Shown: positions 32,936 through 46,499, numbered from the stretch's first letter. The stretch: DNA of 64,000 nt from Akebia trifoliata (GCA_017979445.1 CM030719.1:22165292-22229291), one strand, 5' to 3'. Notes: a model not told the origin generated them from the sequence alone. Program-made: numbers and translations.

Positions 32936-33900
32936 TCAGGGCATAATGAAGGAAGGGATGGTTTCTTCATCAGAAGCGCTAAGTTGAGCCTTACCTTTAC
33001 GACTATTATTTGTCTTTCTAGGCTTTAATCCACAAGATATGGAGCACTCAAACCCCTATACGTTGCCGAAGCACGAGAACAATCCTCCTCCATCAGAATG
33101 TCTCCTTGCATGTCCACCGTTGGATCTATGGGACCTATAGGATCCACCACCACGATCGTACACAGGAGGGAGTTCCGTCCGCCATCTCTCTAACTTGGTT
33201 TTCAAATCCTCAACACTAGCGTCCTCTTCCCACTCCTCTAAAACTTTAGTATTTCCAACCACCTCTTTCACCTTAAACAACTCCTCCGGTGCCATTGCTG
33301 CCACCGCCGAAGGCCTCAGATCGAAGTCAGATTCCGACCAAAGTGACCCAGTTGTAACCGTCACCAATGGTGGGTCCCCAAATTCAGAACCGTTAATTGT
33401 GGGCCCGGTTTTATTTAAGTAATCACTATCGGTTACATTGGAACAACGCTCGCTTCTACTACGAAGGAGATTATTTATACGGTGTTTCTGGTTGTATTGT
33501 TGAGGATGGTGATTCGGACTGTGAGATTCTTCACCCATCAGATCACGATATCCAACGGCTGAGGATTTTAATTGGGTGTATAAAGGCATACTTCGCATCG
33601 ACCCATCAAGAAGTGCTACACCAATATTGAGAATCCCTTGTGGACGACCTGATGGACGACGAACTTGAAGAGCCACAAATCTCATTTCTGAGTGGCCGTG
33701 GGTCCGGGTTCTTGGAGGAATTAGATTGCCTACGAGGACACGTACGTTTCCGACACGTGCGTCTCGGAAACAACTTAAAGCGTAGATTTCAATCATGACC
33801 GCTGACGTGTCGGAACGATTCGTCGACACGGAAGACGAACTTGTCATTCCAAGTTGGGTTTGCGTGTCCGTGAGTGTCTACACGGGTGGAGAGTACAAAA
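32936..33900 (-). pseudogene. C2-domain (Ca2+/lipid-binding) gene, truncated and broken
   Basis: The open frame from 33847 to 33056 reads SDTSAVMIEIYALSCFRD, VGNVRVLVGNLIPP, RFVALQVRRPSGRPQGILN, then a long linker ending GGGLFSCFGNV. Those are the last C2 strands and C-terminal region of plant SRC2-like C2 proteins. Three defects are visible. First, the TAG at 33056-33058 is followed in the same frame by GFECSISCG, the expected family C-terminus, and the frame then runs to a TGA at 32936. Second, the preceding C2 strand (NPTWNDKFVFRVDE, 33819-33887) is in another frame, so a small indel lies near 33810-33820. Third, the N-terminal half of the C2 domain is missing beyond 33900, where transposon sequence begins. 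The 263-residue frame could still be mis-annotated as an intact gene. Confidence 0.8.
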
Positions 33901-33980
33901 TCAAAATTTCAAAGTGTAATTATTGCATTTTAACGTGTGCCCTTGGGAGGTGCACTTTAACGAGACCATATATATATATA

Positions 33981-34363
33981 GGGAAATGTTCAGCTCCCTA
34001 AGTTTTACCACACACTTTAACAAACGTTTTTTTTGTCCTTTATGGGTTAGAAGTTTTGAAATGGACTGATTTTTGGTGAGGATGATCTCTATGATTAGAA
34101 GATCATCCTCCCCAAAAATCAGTCCATTCCAAAATGTTTAGCCCCATGTTTACACGTTGAAAAATCATGGATCGTCCATTTTTTGTAAATCATTTTTTAT
34201 GGGGTTATAAGTTTTGGAATTAGCTGATTTTTGGTGAGGATGATCTCCTCACCATAGAGATCATCCTCACCAAAAATCAGCCCATTCCAAAACTTCTAAT
34301 CCATGTAAGACAAAACACGTTTGTTAAAGTGTGTGGTAAAGCTTAGGGTGCTGAACGGGACCC
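33981..34363. mobile_element. (TA)n-flanked fold-back element F3, 383 bp
   Basis: The left arm starts GGGAAATGTTCAGC..CCTAAG; the right arm is its imperfect reverse complement ending GCTGAACGGGACCC. Two internal hairpins carry CTGATTTTTGGTGAGGATGATC. TA repeats flank both sides (33967-33980 and 34364-34381). Confidence 0.85.
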
Positions 34364-34381
34364 ATATATATATATATATAT

Positions 34382-35900
<1,519 letters not shown>

Positions 35901-35918
35901 CATATATATATATATATA

Positions 35919-36116
35919 GGTCTCGTTCGGCAACAAACATTTTGGCAAACATTTTAGCAAAACATTTTTCAAAACATAGGTTAGAGGTTTTGGAATGGGC
36001 TGATTTTTGGTGAGGATGATCTCGTCACCGATCTCGTCGCCAAAAATCAGCTCATTCCAAAACCTCTAACCCATGTTTTGAAAAATGTTTTGCCAAATGT
36101 TTGTTGCTGAACATTT

Positions 36117-36119
<3 letters not shown>
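35919..36119. mobile_element. (TA)n-flanked fold-back element F4, 201 bp
   Basis: A single large palindrome from GTTCGGCAACAAACATTTTGG to its inverted end GTTGCTGAACATTTCCC, with an inner hairpin GGCTGATTTTTGGTGAGGATGA. Flanked by (TA)n at 35902-35918 and 36120-36176. Confidence 0.85.

Positions 36120-36176
<57 letters not shown>
36120..36176. repeat. (TA)n microsatellite
   Basis: About 28 uninterrupted TA dinucleotides between fold-back elements. Confidence 0.97.
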
Positions 36177-36179
<3 letters not shown>

Positions 36180-36936
36180 TGGGTTCCGTAGACGGGAAAT
36201 GTTCAACACCCTAATTTTTACCCTACACTTTAACAAACGTGTTTTGTCCTACATGGGTTAAAAGTTTTGGAATGGGCTGATTTTTGGTGAGGATGATTTC
36301 TATGATTAGAAGATCATCCTCACCAAAAATGAGCCCATTCTGAAATTTTTAGCCCCATGTTTACAAGTTGAAAAATCGTGAACCGTCCATTTTTTGTAAA
36401 CTATTTTTGATGGGGTTAGAAGTTTTGGAATGAGCTGATTTTTGGTGAAGATGATCTCCTCACCATAGAGATCATCCTCACCAAAAATCAACCCATTCAA
36501 AAACTTCTAACCCATGTAAGACAAAACACGTTTGTTATAGTGTAGGGTAAAGCTTAAGGTGGGGAACGGGACGCTCCGTAAACACATAAAGCTACAACAT
36601 TTTTGTCTTTATATGATTAAAAAGATTCGGAATAAGCTGATTTTTTTTGTGAGGATGATCTCTATGGTGAGGGGATCATCCTTGCAAAAAATCATTACAT
36701 TCCAAAACTTCTAACCCCATCAAAACTGATTTACAAAAATTGGACAGTCTAAAAATTTTCAACTTGTAAACATGGGGCTAAAAGTTTCATAATAGGCTGA
36801 TTTTTGGCAAGGATGATCTTCTCACCATAGAGATCATCCTCGCAAAAAATCAGCCCATTCCAAACATTTTTGCCCATATAAGACAAAACACATTGTAGCT
36901 TTATGAGTAGCTTTATGTGTATACGGATCCTAATCC
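36177..36936. mobile_element. Fold-back element F6 interrupted by nested F5
   Basis: The outer element runs from GGGTTGGGTTCCGTA to an inverted TACGGATCCTAATCC and carries CATAAAGCTACAAC arms. At its left end a second complete element (F5, 36194-36572, GGGAAATGTTCAACACC to GGTGGGGAACGGGAC) is inserted. CCGTA appears on both sides of F5. Confidence 0.75.
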
Positions 36937-36944
36937 ATATATAT

Positions 36945-37311
36945 GACACATAAAGCTACTCATAAAGCTACAACATTTTTATATTATATAGTTAAAAAGA
37001 TTCGGAATTGGCTGATTTTTGTGAGGATGATCTTTATGGTGAGGGAATCATCTTTGCAAAAAATCATCACATTCCAAAACTTCTAACCTCATCAAAACTC
37101 ATTTACAAAAATTGGACGGTCTAAAATTTTTCACCTTGTAAACATGGGGCTAGAAGTTTCATAATAGGCTGATTTTTGGCAAGGATGATCTCCTCACCAT
37201 AAAGATCATTCTTACAAAAATTCAGCTCATTCCAAACATTTTTGTTCATAAAAGACAAAACACGTTGTAGCGTTATGAGTAGCTTTATGTGTATACGGAT
37301 CTTAATCCTAT
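36945..37311. mobile_element. (TA)n-flanked fold-back element F7
   Basis: Starts GACACATAAAGCTACTC and ends with the inverted GAGTAGCTTTATGTGTATAC. It is closely related to F6 and is separated from it only by ATATATAT. Two hairpin modules with diverged GTGAGGATGATC arms. Confidence 0.8.
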
Positions 37312-37323
37312 ATATATATATAT

Positions 37324-37698
37324 GGGCCAGGTTCTTACGACCCCTATGGACTCACATTGCGACACACCATTTTGTCTTATATGGGCAAAAATGTCTGGAA
37401 TGGGCTGATTTTTTGTGAGGATGATCTCTATGGTGAGGAGATCATCCTTGCCAAAATCAGCTCATTATGAAACCTCTAGCCCCATGTTTACAAGTTGAAA
37501 AGTTTTAGATCATCCAATTTTTGTAAATCAATTTTGATGGGGTTAGAAGTTTTGGAATGAGATGATTTTTTGCTAGGATGATCCCCTCATCACATAGATC
37601 ATCCTCACAAAAAATCAGCCCATCCCAAACATTTTTGCCCATATAAGACAAACGGTGAGTCGCAATGTGAGTCGTAATAGGGGTCGTAATAACGCTAT

Positions 37699-37700
<2 letters not shown>
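37324..37700. mobile_element. (TA)n-flanked fold-back element F8
   Basis: The left arm TTCTTACGACCCCTATGG and the inverted right arm ATAGGGGTCGTAATAAC enclose two hairpin modules and a TTGTCTTATATGGGC / GCCCATATAAGACAA pair. TA repeats lie at 37312-37323 and 37701-37751. Confidence 0.85.

Positions 37701-37751
<51 letters not shown>
37701..37751. repeat. (TA)n microsatellite
   Basis: About 25 TA dinucleotides joining fold-back F8 to the next TIR element. Confidence 0.97.
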
Positions 37752-37754
<3 letters not shown>

Positions 37755-38828
37755 CACTCTGCCACCAATCTATTATAATTATATTTATATATTTATAAGA
37801 CTGAATGTTGCTTTGTCTTCCCAACAAGATTTGGGGGGGACCCCTTCTGGTTGAAAGAAAGCAAAGTTGTTGTTGTTATTATGGTATTGTGATTAGTAAG
37901 ATTTTTATTATTATATGTATGAAGGCTTGAGAAGACTGTTTGCATATATTTGTGTCCATGGATCTTTTGGTGGACTATGTACTTCATTGTAAATGCTTTT
38001 TTTTTCCTAAAAATTTGAAATTAGCATAATGAATATTATTCCTTTATTTATTTATGGATAAATTACCCAATCATTAATTCAAAAACACTTGACTATCTGA
38101 AAACAGAACATAGATTTGTTATTTAGAAATTTATGTGCCAAGGTGATGAACCAATGGTTTGATGTCATGTGTATTAAATGAGCAAGAGTGATTGGTTAAT
38201 TTCGGAGCTGCTTTAAGTTGGGGTGCCAATTTCAGCTCTCTTTCTAAATTGTGATTGTAATATGCATTATTCTCGTTTTAAAGATCTTTATTAATAGGCA
38301 TGATAAATGCATAACAATAAAAAAAAATGGAAAGAAGAAAAAAGTAAATAATTGTTTACTTGTCACCCTTGTTGTAACAAAATAACATAGACACAAGGGT
38401 TGTGTTTTGACTTTGATTGGATCATTACATATTCCAATGGTAAACTTACTTGATACTAGTTTTTATTGACTCATTTATTGTCTTCTAGGATTTTTACATG
38501 ATTTTATATTATTTAATTAATAACTAATAGTTTTTTACTTTTTAGGTAAACTTTTTTAAACCTTTTACAATGCCGGTCCCAAACCCAGATAAAGGAGGAG
38601 GGAAAAGGATGATCTAACTTCCTATAATAGGCCATCAAGAGGTACGTTTTTGAACTTAAACAATTGGTAACATATCAATTACTATGTCCTTTCATGAAGC
38701 CTTTTTCATTTTCTAATACTTAGGTTTTTATTTAGTTCTTGTTTACATGAGCGGCTTCTTTTTGAACTAGTATGTTCAATGTCCTATCTGTTACATGTGG
38801 AAGTTTATAGGATGTTATACTGTTGCAG

Positions 38829-41554
38829 GTGTATGAATCTAATCATGCTAGCACTGTAAGGGTCGGCTTAATTCAAGGCCCATGTGAAGTTCTTCCTCCA
38901 AACAAGTTTAAGGAGGAAAGTGAAAGACGTATTCATTTAGAAAACAAGACAAATGATAGGTCACAATTAGTTTTCCTGTGCAAGTAAGTCTCTCCATTTA
39001 TTGGTGTTTGTTGCAACCCTTTTGGTGCTAGTTACATACAAACTATCATTTTAAAGGTTTATACTAGAGGATGGATTTTGAAAGTGAATGGTGAAAATTT
39101 GACTGGCTGGAAAATTTTGATTGGTCTCATTAGAACCTCAAGAGTTTTGTTTGTGTGAAATGTCTAACTTTCTTCATGTTTCAATTTCCCCTGTTAAAGC
39201 AATTCTCGCTCTCTAGCTATAAAGGAATTTCTTGTTTGGCAGAGATGGTATCAAGTAGAGAACCGAAGACGTCCCTTCCATGCATATATTCCAGATTATC
39301 AAGGTTCTAGAATATATACGTATATACTGAAATGGTGGTCTCATCCATAAGATTAGTTTTGTAGGTTTTATTTTTGCTTTTTGTTTTTTGGAAACAGTAG
39401 CAATAGTTAGTTGATTCCCAAATAAAGGATTAACTTGATAAATGGACACACACACACCCTTTGTGAGACCTGTTGTAGCTATAAGAAACAACACCTAAAC
39501 TTTGAGATTGTGGGTATGATTTCAAATGATCTATAAAAAAGAAAGGAGGTTTCGATATCTATATTGCACCAAATGTATGTCTGATCCATGACTTAATCTG
39601 TTCAAATATACTAAATGGAGTTCACAATCATTTATTGTCCAAGATTGTCCTTTACATATTTGTCTTGTGTATATTCTTCTCATTCACAATCATTCTTTTT
39701 GAGACCAAAACATTGTTTTGCAGATGGTTTTAGGATGAACCAAAGGGGCTTTTCAGACCTGTTACTGACTAAACCATGCTCATTCTTAAGCTTCATTATC
39801 TTCTCTAGGCTTTCCTTATGGGCCCATTTTGAGGTGCATCATGAGACTATTTTGAGGGCCATTTAGGATTTTGTAATTGCCTTTCGTTACAATTCGATGA
39901 AAATTTGAATTGGGTGTCCTGCTTTATATCTTGTTTCCTTTGCTGTTTCTTTTTAAGGATTTCTTTTGGTGAATCTTTTTAGAGTTCTCTGTTTATGTAT
40001 GTCACATGTATATGTATCGGAAGGAGTCTTCAGAATTGACAAGAAGGGCAAGTCAATCTATGGCTTTGTCTTGTACACTAAGTAGCTATATCCCATATTA
40101 TATCCTTCACTTAAATTGTAATTTTAGTCTTGAGCTTCCATATTTACATCATTTCAATTCAGATTTGGAAGGATTTATCTCAGCCATAGAAAACCAAGTG
40201 CCTGAAACTAGGTTTAAAATTTATTGCAGCCTACAACTAAAACTAGACTTACATCTGCATCAATGGCCTTAGATTGTTCTCGCTAGCCACCAATGCGTCG
40301 ATATCTGTACCATTCGATGGAAATGCAATCTTTGGATACATGATATTAGGTGAACTTTAATTTCCCTTATTTACTTGCTAATTGTAGTTTGCATACAAAT
40401 TCATTGACAGAAGAGATCTTAAGGCATTAAAGTTGTTTGAAGGAGACTATGATCTTAAAAATCATCCCACGTCAAGCACTATGGTTCTGTGCACATTCCA
40501 CGTCAATTGAGTGTGTTTGAGTTTAGTATTATTCTTTTTAATTAACTACACAGCATGCTTTGTCTGTATTCCATCTTCTGTATGATCATTGATTTCTTCT
40601 TCTGCTTATTGTTTTGTAGCTCTGGTATTGAAATCAGAAAACGTCACTCTTCTGTCAATGAACCTTTGATATTGACGGTATGGAATGATACCTTGGTAAT
40701 CATGTTTAGGTTACATCATATAATTATTACACTTTAACCATTATATAGGTGCTGCAAATGCATATTTCTGTTCCCTCACTATTAGGTACAGTATCTAATT
40801 TTATATTTTTGTATTATTATATTGATATTGTTAGTTACTTTGGTCTTTTGGAGTCGTGAGGCTGGTCTGGCATTGTCTCAATTGTGTAGATAGAGAAGGT
40901 TGAACTAGAGGCTTCCTTGAAGATGAGAGAGAAGTCATCAAATGATCGAATTTTTGCAAATGGGCCAGACCCTCCAAACAAACATTTGAGTTTCTTGGAG
41001 GTAGTTCCTTCACTATTGTGTAGTTGTTATGTTGGGGTCATTAACAACTAGTAGTCCCAGAAAAGTAATTTATTCTTGTTTTAGTTTTCTGTCAATACCA
41101 GTTTACCAATTTTCATAATCTATGTGCTCCACTATTCATTATAATTTATGTATGTGCAATTGGTTTCTTTATTAGGTGCTGCTCTCATGCACACACACTC
41201 CACATTGCATATTCACTGACTTTTCATATTTATTTACTCATGTAGACACGCTAAATATTTCAAAGTATAAGCTCCTAACATTGCTACCTGTGTACTAGAA
41301 TATGGTCTAGTGATAGTATTGAACAGCAGGAGAATGCTCTGAAGCAAGCAAGAACAAGTCAGGAGGAGGTTAGGAAGATGAACAGCAGTGAACTTCAGAA
41401 AAAGGAAATTATTCGGTTACAGTGTTCACGAGTAGAATTATTTGTCTTGGCAGAGAAACTTCCAGATTATAATTTTCTTTCAATTTTGAAGAGTTACAAA
41501 CCAGCAATACCATCTGTACAACAAAAGGGGGGTTTTGCAAAAGAGTCCGCCTAG
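38829..41554 (+). pseudogene. Exon-like fragments of an unrecognised gene in the TIR element
   Basis: Candidate exons bounded by GT-AG signals. 38829-38983 (TTGCAG before, GTAAGT after) reads VYESNHASTVRVGLIQG, then PCEVLPPNKFKEESERRIHL and ENKTNDRSQ. 40620-40677. 40890-41000 reads IEKVELEASLKMREKSSNDR and then FANGPDPPNKHLSFLE. 41311-41554 reads DSIEQQENALKQARTSQEEV and onward to LPDYNFLSILKSYKPAIP, then a TAG. The last two look like coiled coil. An upstream ATG segment at 38568 (MPVPNPDKGGGKRMI) stops at once. I do not recognise the family. The consistent splice signals favour a captured multi-exon host gene, but this is inference. Confidence 0.4.
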
Positions 41555-42004
41555 TCTATACTAAGGAGACAATGTGATTATTGAGTCGCTCCTTACAAGA
41601 GTTGTAAGATGACAATTTGAGGATTTTATTGATGACTACATAATATGTATATTTGTGTGCGTGTGTGTGTGTAAAACCATGTATGCTAGTCTCTACATTG
41701 TGGTGAATCATGTATAGGATGTAAGCAATCAAAGGGTGTGTAACATATGTCACAACTTGATAGTCTGTTTGGTGCCTATTTGAGTTGTGGTAGCTTTCTT
41801 GCTTAATTGATAGAAACCAAATTTTTATGATTTTAATTATCACTTCGTATTACATGACAACCAAATGAGTATCCATTTTGGTTTCTATGGTCGATATGGA
41901 TGCCCATCATATTCTTGTTCTATGATTTTTCTTTTTCTTTTTTTTTTTTATTATTATTTCGTTCATTGTGATTGGTGAATTAGAGGACCGTGCTATTATT
42001 TGTT

Positions 42005-42178
42005 AAACCTCCAAATTCGACGGTCATACTCTATGGATTTTTTTTATATTTTTTTTAAGCCCATTCTCCAATAATTTGATAGTCCAGGGCCGTCAAAAAA
42101 CAATTCTACAAGAGAATATTTGACGGGAGGGACCGTCAAATTTCTCAAAATTTGACGGACTAAGACCGTCAAATATGG
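42005..42178. repeat. Small inverted repeat with TTTGACGG/CCGTCAAA words
   Basis: TTTGACGGGAGGGACCGTCAAA and TTTGACGGACTAAGACCGTCAAA-type palindromes (each arm short) plus GGGCCGTCAAA upstream. Resembles the terminus of a MITE built of CCGTCAAA repeats, lying just inside the right TIR of the 37752-42407 element. Confidence 0.5.
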
Positions 42179-42709
42179 GCCTTTTTCACCAAAAGATCCA
42201 AGGACTCAAATATATGCAAACAGTCTTCTCAAGCCTTCATACATATAATAATAAAAATCTTACTAATCACAATACCATAATAGCAACAACAACTTTGCTT
42301 TCTTTCAACCAGAAGGGGTCCCCCCCAAATCTTGTTGGGAAGACAAAGCAACATTCAGTCTTATAAATATATAAATATAATTATAATAGATTGGTGGCAG
42401 AGTGACCTTGCAGCCTCCATTGCTAGTCAGTCAGTCATATTCGTGGAGCCAGGTAACTTGCTAGAGAGTTTATTGGCTTGCAAGTATTAGTATTTTCGTG
42501 TGTGTTTAGGATTTTCTATGAATCAAATCATAATTGTAAACAACAACTTTTCAAAAACTTGTATAATGTCATTCTTCAATTACACCACAACAATAAGGCA
42601 AAGAATTTAGATAGAGCAGAGAGGTGCTCAAGCATAAAACAGTGTGCTATGTACACACCCAAAAGAAAGCATAGTAGCATGCTTCAGTAGAATCATATGC
42701 TTTAGCAGT

Positions 42710-42868
42710 CTATGGACAACCAGGTACATTTATCAAAAACACAAACACAAAAAGGTCATCAGGTGCAATTTCGACTAATGAGTTGAATTGGTCATTCGTT
42801 AGAAGTAAAGGCAAATTCAAGCCCATCAGACACACTAGTAGTGCTAATTCAAGTCGACAATACCCCAT
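42710..42868 (-). CDS. Possible 52-aa secreted peptide, unrecognised
   Basis: An ATG at 42868 (GAGAAAGATGGGG context) opens a 52-codon minus-strand frame starting MGYCRLELALLVCLMG with a hydrophobic, signal-peptide-like stretch through residue 24, and ending VPGCP before a TAG. A good TATA box, CTATAAATACCCC (about 42938-42950), lies some 70 bp upstream, which is the spacing of a real promoter. A GTACCT donor-like site near the end would allow a spliced extension. No family is recognised; chance is quite possible for so short a frame. Confidence 0.25.
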   Translation of the reverse strand: MGYCRLELALLVCLMGLNLPLLLTNDQFNSLVEIAPDDLFVFVFLINVPGCP

Positions 42869-42879
42869 CTTTCTCTCTA

Positions 42880-45800
42880 TACTTTACTAGTTAATTTTTG
42901 GTTTCCTTGATGAAAAATGAGACATATGGGGTGGGGTATTTATAGTGAAAATAGTGGAGAAAAGGGAGAGAAAGCAAGAATTTGGAGCAAAAATAAAGAG
43001 ATGAAATCAACATATGGCACAAATCTCATCAGACACACACTAATATTTTAAGTTTTATAAGTTAATTTGGAGGAAAAAGGAAAAAAGATTAAAATGAGAT
43101 TGGAAAATGAAACTTTTATAAGGTATCTTTGCATGACTAAACTCACCACCTTACATTCTTTATCCATGGTGAGATTATCGATAAAGTTAGCCCTTTACAG
43201 ATAAAAAGACCACCCAATTCGAACCATGACAACCATATCCTCACATTTGAGGTGCGGGACCAACAAAGATATTTCTAGCACATATATGTATGTGTGTGTT
43301 AGTGATGAACAAAAAGTAATCCGTCTTCGGAATTTATATTTATAGATCTTCATCATGGAGATCATCAACAATAAAACTCAGCTAAATCTGAAAATTCTAT
43401 CCTACAAAACTAGGTTACAAGTTATAAAGTTCGGAAAGTCCCTTTAAATGTTATTTGAGACCACTTTTCATATGGTTGGATTCTTTGGAACGGGCTGAGG
43501 AATGATTTTCTGTGAGGATGTCATCCAAACAAGATAACAGACTCAATTTGATGTAGCCCCCCCCCCCCCCCCCCACCCAAAAAAAAAAAAAAAACAGATA
43601 AATATTTAGCATGCATCTCAATACACAAGCATATCATTTTTTCTCAAAGATAACATCTAATTTATATTGAACAGAGATAAATGAAAAACAATGGAAAAAC
43701 TAGTTAATTAACATACCTTTGTTTCAGTCTTAAAGAACTCATATTCAGAGTAGTACTTCTTAAAGAACTCATAGTTACAAGCAGGAAACTTGTTTGTAAG
43801 ATTAAAAGCAAATTTCAATTAAAAAGGTTAAATGTAAGCACAAGGTGCACCACTGACTAGAAGAACATGATAGTTACTGTGAAGAAGTTGCATTTGCTGC
43901 TGTACTTTCGATTTTTCGTCTACTGTTTCCCAAATTTAGGAGTTCAAGACTCTTATCGGCTGAATGTACCTAAAATTTGGAAGGAAATAGTTAAAAGGAC
44001 CCATTATAAGTAACCTGATCATGGTACCCAATTGATTAAACCTAAATTGGAAAGAAAAGAAAAATAGTTATAGATGGAAAAAAATTGATGAAAGATAAAA
44101 AGTTGATCAAGTAACAAACTAGATCATTTTTATCACAAGAAAAGCAACAAAGAAATGGATGAACATTACTTAACCAACAATAAATGATTTTGTACATTAA
44201 ATTGTAATACTTCGCATTTTATTTTATTCCCAAATGTCAAGCGGTGTATCCAAATACATGCAAAGTAATTTTTAAATTTTTTGAAAAAATAAAACAAGAT
44301 AACTAATGCAACAAAGAAACCCCATAAGAGTAGAATTAAATAGGTGTGCAAGAAAAATTACGAAAAATAAGATTGAAGTTAAAGGAAGAGTGTCTGTTGA
44401 GCAAATAAAACAGCATAAATATGTATGTAACTGCACAAGTAACCCAATAAAGAAAACCTACAAGTGTTGAATCGAATAGGTATCAAGAGATAAACTAAAA
44501 AAATAAGATGAAAAGTAAGGGAAGAGGGTTCCGTACCCATCAATCAGGCAACAAAATGCCATAAGCTTTCCAAGCTTCAAATGTAGTATATAGTTGAGGA
44601 GGAACGGAAAAAAGACTTGACAGTGGATTCTGCCAAGGGAAACCGGTTAGAATCCCTCAGGAGATAAGTCAGTCGATGTAAGGTCATATAAGAGACGAGT
44701 TCATATGTAGTGTGTTATGTAAAATGGAATGGGGGAGGCAGAACTTTAAGTTCACCCTGAGTTACCACATCAATTTCTTGGATAAATAAAACAATGCAAG
44801 TATTTAGCAACACAACTTATTACCAACAAAAGAAAACTAAAACATTTGAATTTAATAGGTGTCATACTCCCAATCTGAATAAAAGGGTATGCTTTATCTT
44901 TCTCAATGCCTAAATTGAAACATACATTTGATTTTAGGATACAGCTACGAGCATAAAACATTAATAAAAAGCTCTGTGACACTTGAAGGAACAAATGAAC
45001 ACTACCCATATAAATAGATGGCCATGAACGCAGAAAGAAGAGCATAAACATGAACACAAACATACTACAACCCATTTCTATTCTCTCCAAATGTGCTTAG
45101 TCTAAAACCTTCATAGTAGAAGAAGCTTCAATGGCTAGAACATATATTGGTTATCTAACTTCTAATAAATAATTGTATTAATCAAGAACTATTTGTTGGA
45201 ACTAATTGGAGGTGATAAGTAGCATAGTAAGACTGGTGATACTAGTCAAGCTTTATAAATAATACAAAAAATGCGATGAAACCATGGTCATGGGGAGAAT
45301 GAAAACATAACTGCTATGGACCATAGTAGAGTTATGATGTATTTTTCAATGCAAATTTTATTAAATAAAGTTTGTTTACTTTCATAAAATTTATCAATTC
45401 AAAATTAACAAAAAACATTAAAATCCGAAAAAAGCTAAAATCCAAAATCTGTACCGTTTCAGATCGTGCAACAGAGATCTTCCCCAAGTTGTTCTCTGTC
45501 TCCCATGCTTCCTGCAACATAGAAAAGTAAAAAAAATTTAGAGATTGAAGAGCTCGAATGAGTTCTAGAGCCGCTAAACAAAGTTTCCCTTTGTTTTATA
45601 ATCACATTAAACAAGCAATAACTTCTCAAAATCTTACCGTAGAATATCTACTTGAATCCAAGGAGAAAGAAAAAAAATGATGAGAAAAAATTCAGATCTA
45701 ATCATATCAAAACACTCAGATCTATGAAATCATTTGGATCCTTAATCAAAATTTTATTTGTTCTTAGGTTTTGTTTCGTGCAAAATGAATACATTTGAGA

Positions 45801-45880
45801 AACATAAAATCAAAATTAATATATTTTGTGAATCAAAAACCCTAGATCTCATCTTCAACAATCTGAATAGCGCTATGGAT
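42880..45880. other. Non-coding sequence, no gene identified
   Basis: Holds a diverged fold-back relic near 43330-43550 (GAACGGGCTGAGGAATGATT), a C run followed by an A run (43559-43594), and a repeated TTCTTAAAGAACTCATA (43727 and 43758). The minus strand near 45450-45520 has a short exon-like piece with a GTACAG donor and a CT-rich 5' region near 45900, so a non-coding or broken transcription unit is possible but not supported by any protein match. Confidence 0.4.
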
Positions 45881-45889
45881 CCATCGACC

Positions 45890-46250
45890 TGAGAGAGAGA
45901 GAGAGAAAGACTCACCTTAAAAAAATAACAGTGAACAACTTTATGGCTTCTTATTCACTCGATTGTTTCCAATGTTGAGAGATCGAGAGCACTTCGAGAG
46001 ATCAGATAGAGAGAGATTGAGCGATGAGATCGATCCAGAGATGACTTCTTATTTGCTCAATCGTTTCTAATGTTGAGTGATCGAGAGTACTTCGAGAGAT
46101 CAGATAGAGAGAGATTGAGTGATGAGATTGATCCAGAGATGACATCGAGGAAGACGGAGAGAGATCGAGACATTCGTGAGAGAGAGAGAGAGAAAGAGCC
46201 AGAGAGTGAGTGAGGGAGAAAGAGTTTCGCCTTTCTCTTGTAGAATGTGT
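45890..46250. repeat. GA-rich region with a 98-bp tandem duplication
   Basis: TGTTGAG.GATCGAGAG.ACTTCGAGAG occurs at 45973 and 46071, 98 bp apart, within units sharing GATCAGATAGAGAGAGATTGA. It is flanked by (GA)n tracts at 45892-45908 and 46177-46200. Frames through it are low-complexity artefacts. Confidence 0.85.
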
Positions 46251-46499
46251 TTTGTAAACACGAAATTCGTGGTCCAATGGCCGCGGAATTTGGGCATTAA
46301 AATTCGACGGGCCAGGCCCAACAATATTTTTCTTCAAAATTTGCGATTTTCACGTAGTGGAAATAGTCACTTTGAAACCTTCGAATCCATTACTGTTCAT
46401 GTTTTGGTAATTAAAATGAACAGTGAGTCAGAATTGTAAATTCGTCAAATGTTGATCACGTTTTAATAAATACTCATATACCTTTTATCCTCTTTAACT

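Larger units (their letters stand above)
37752..42407. mobile_element. 4.66-kb TIR element with about 220-bp inverted ends
   Basis: 37752-37975 and 42182-42407 are inverted copies of each other, from GGCCACTCTGCCACCAATCT (left) and GGTCACTCTGCCACCAATCT (right, inverted) through GTCTTCCCAACAAGATTTGG and ATGAAGGCTTGAGAAGACTG. The left end abuts (TA)n; the right flank is TTGCAGCCTCC, so no clear target duplication. No transposase is recognised. Internal exon-like pieces (38829-41554) suggest a second gene-carrying element like 34382-35900, though its termini differ. Frames read across the TIRs are not genes. Confidence 0.75.

Noticed and set aside
37793..37987. Similar frames at 37793-37987 (-) and 42175-42366 (+) as a gene family
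   Set aside because: They are the two inverted ends of the 4.66-kb TIR element read in mirror orientation.
44530..44760. TAS3-like tasiRNA locus suggested by TATGACCTTACATCG and CTCCTGAGGGATT
   Set aside because: Neither the tasiARF nor the two miR390 sites could be found at proper spacing.
46002..46337. Ser/Leu-rich frames near 46.0-46.3 kb
   Set aside because: Low-complexity GA/CT repeat sequence with a 98-bp tandem duplication; no domain.
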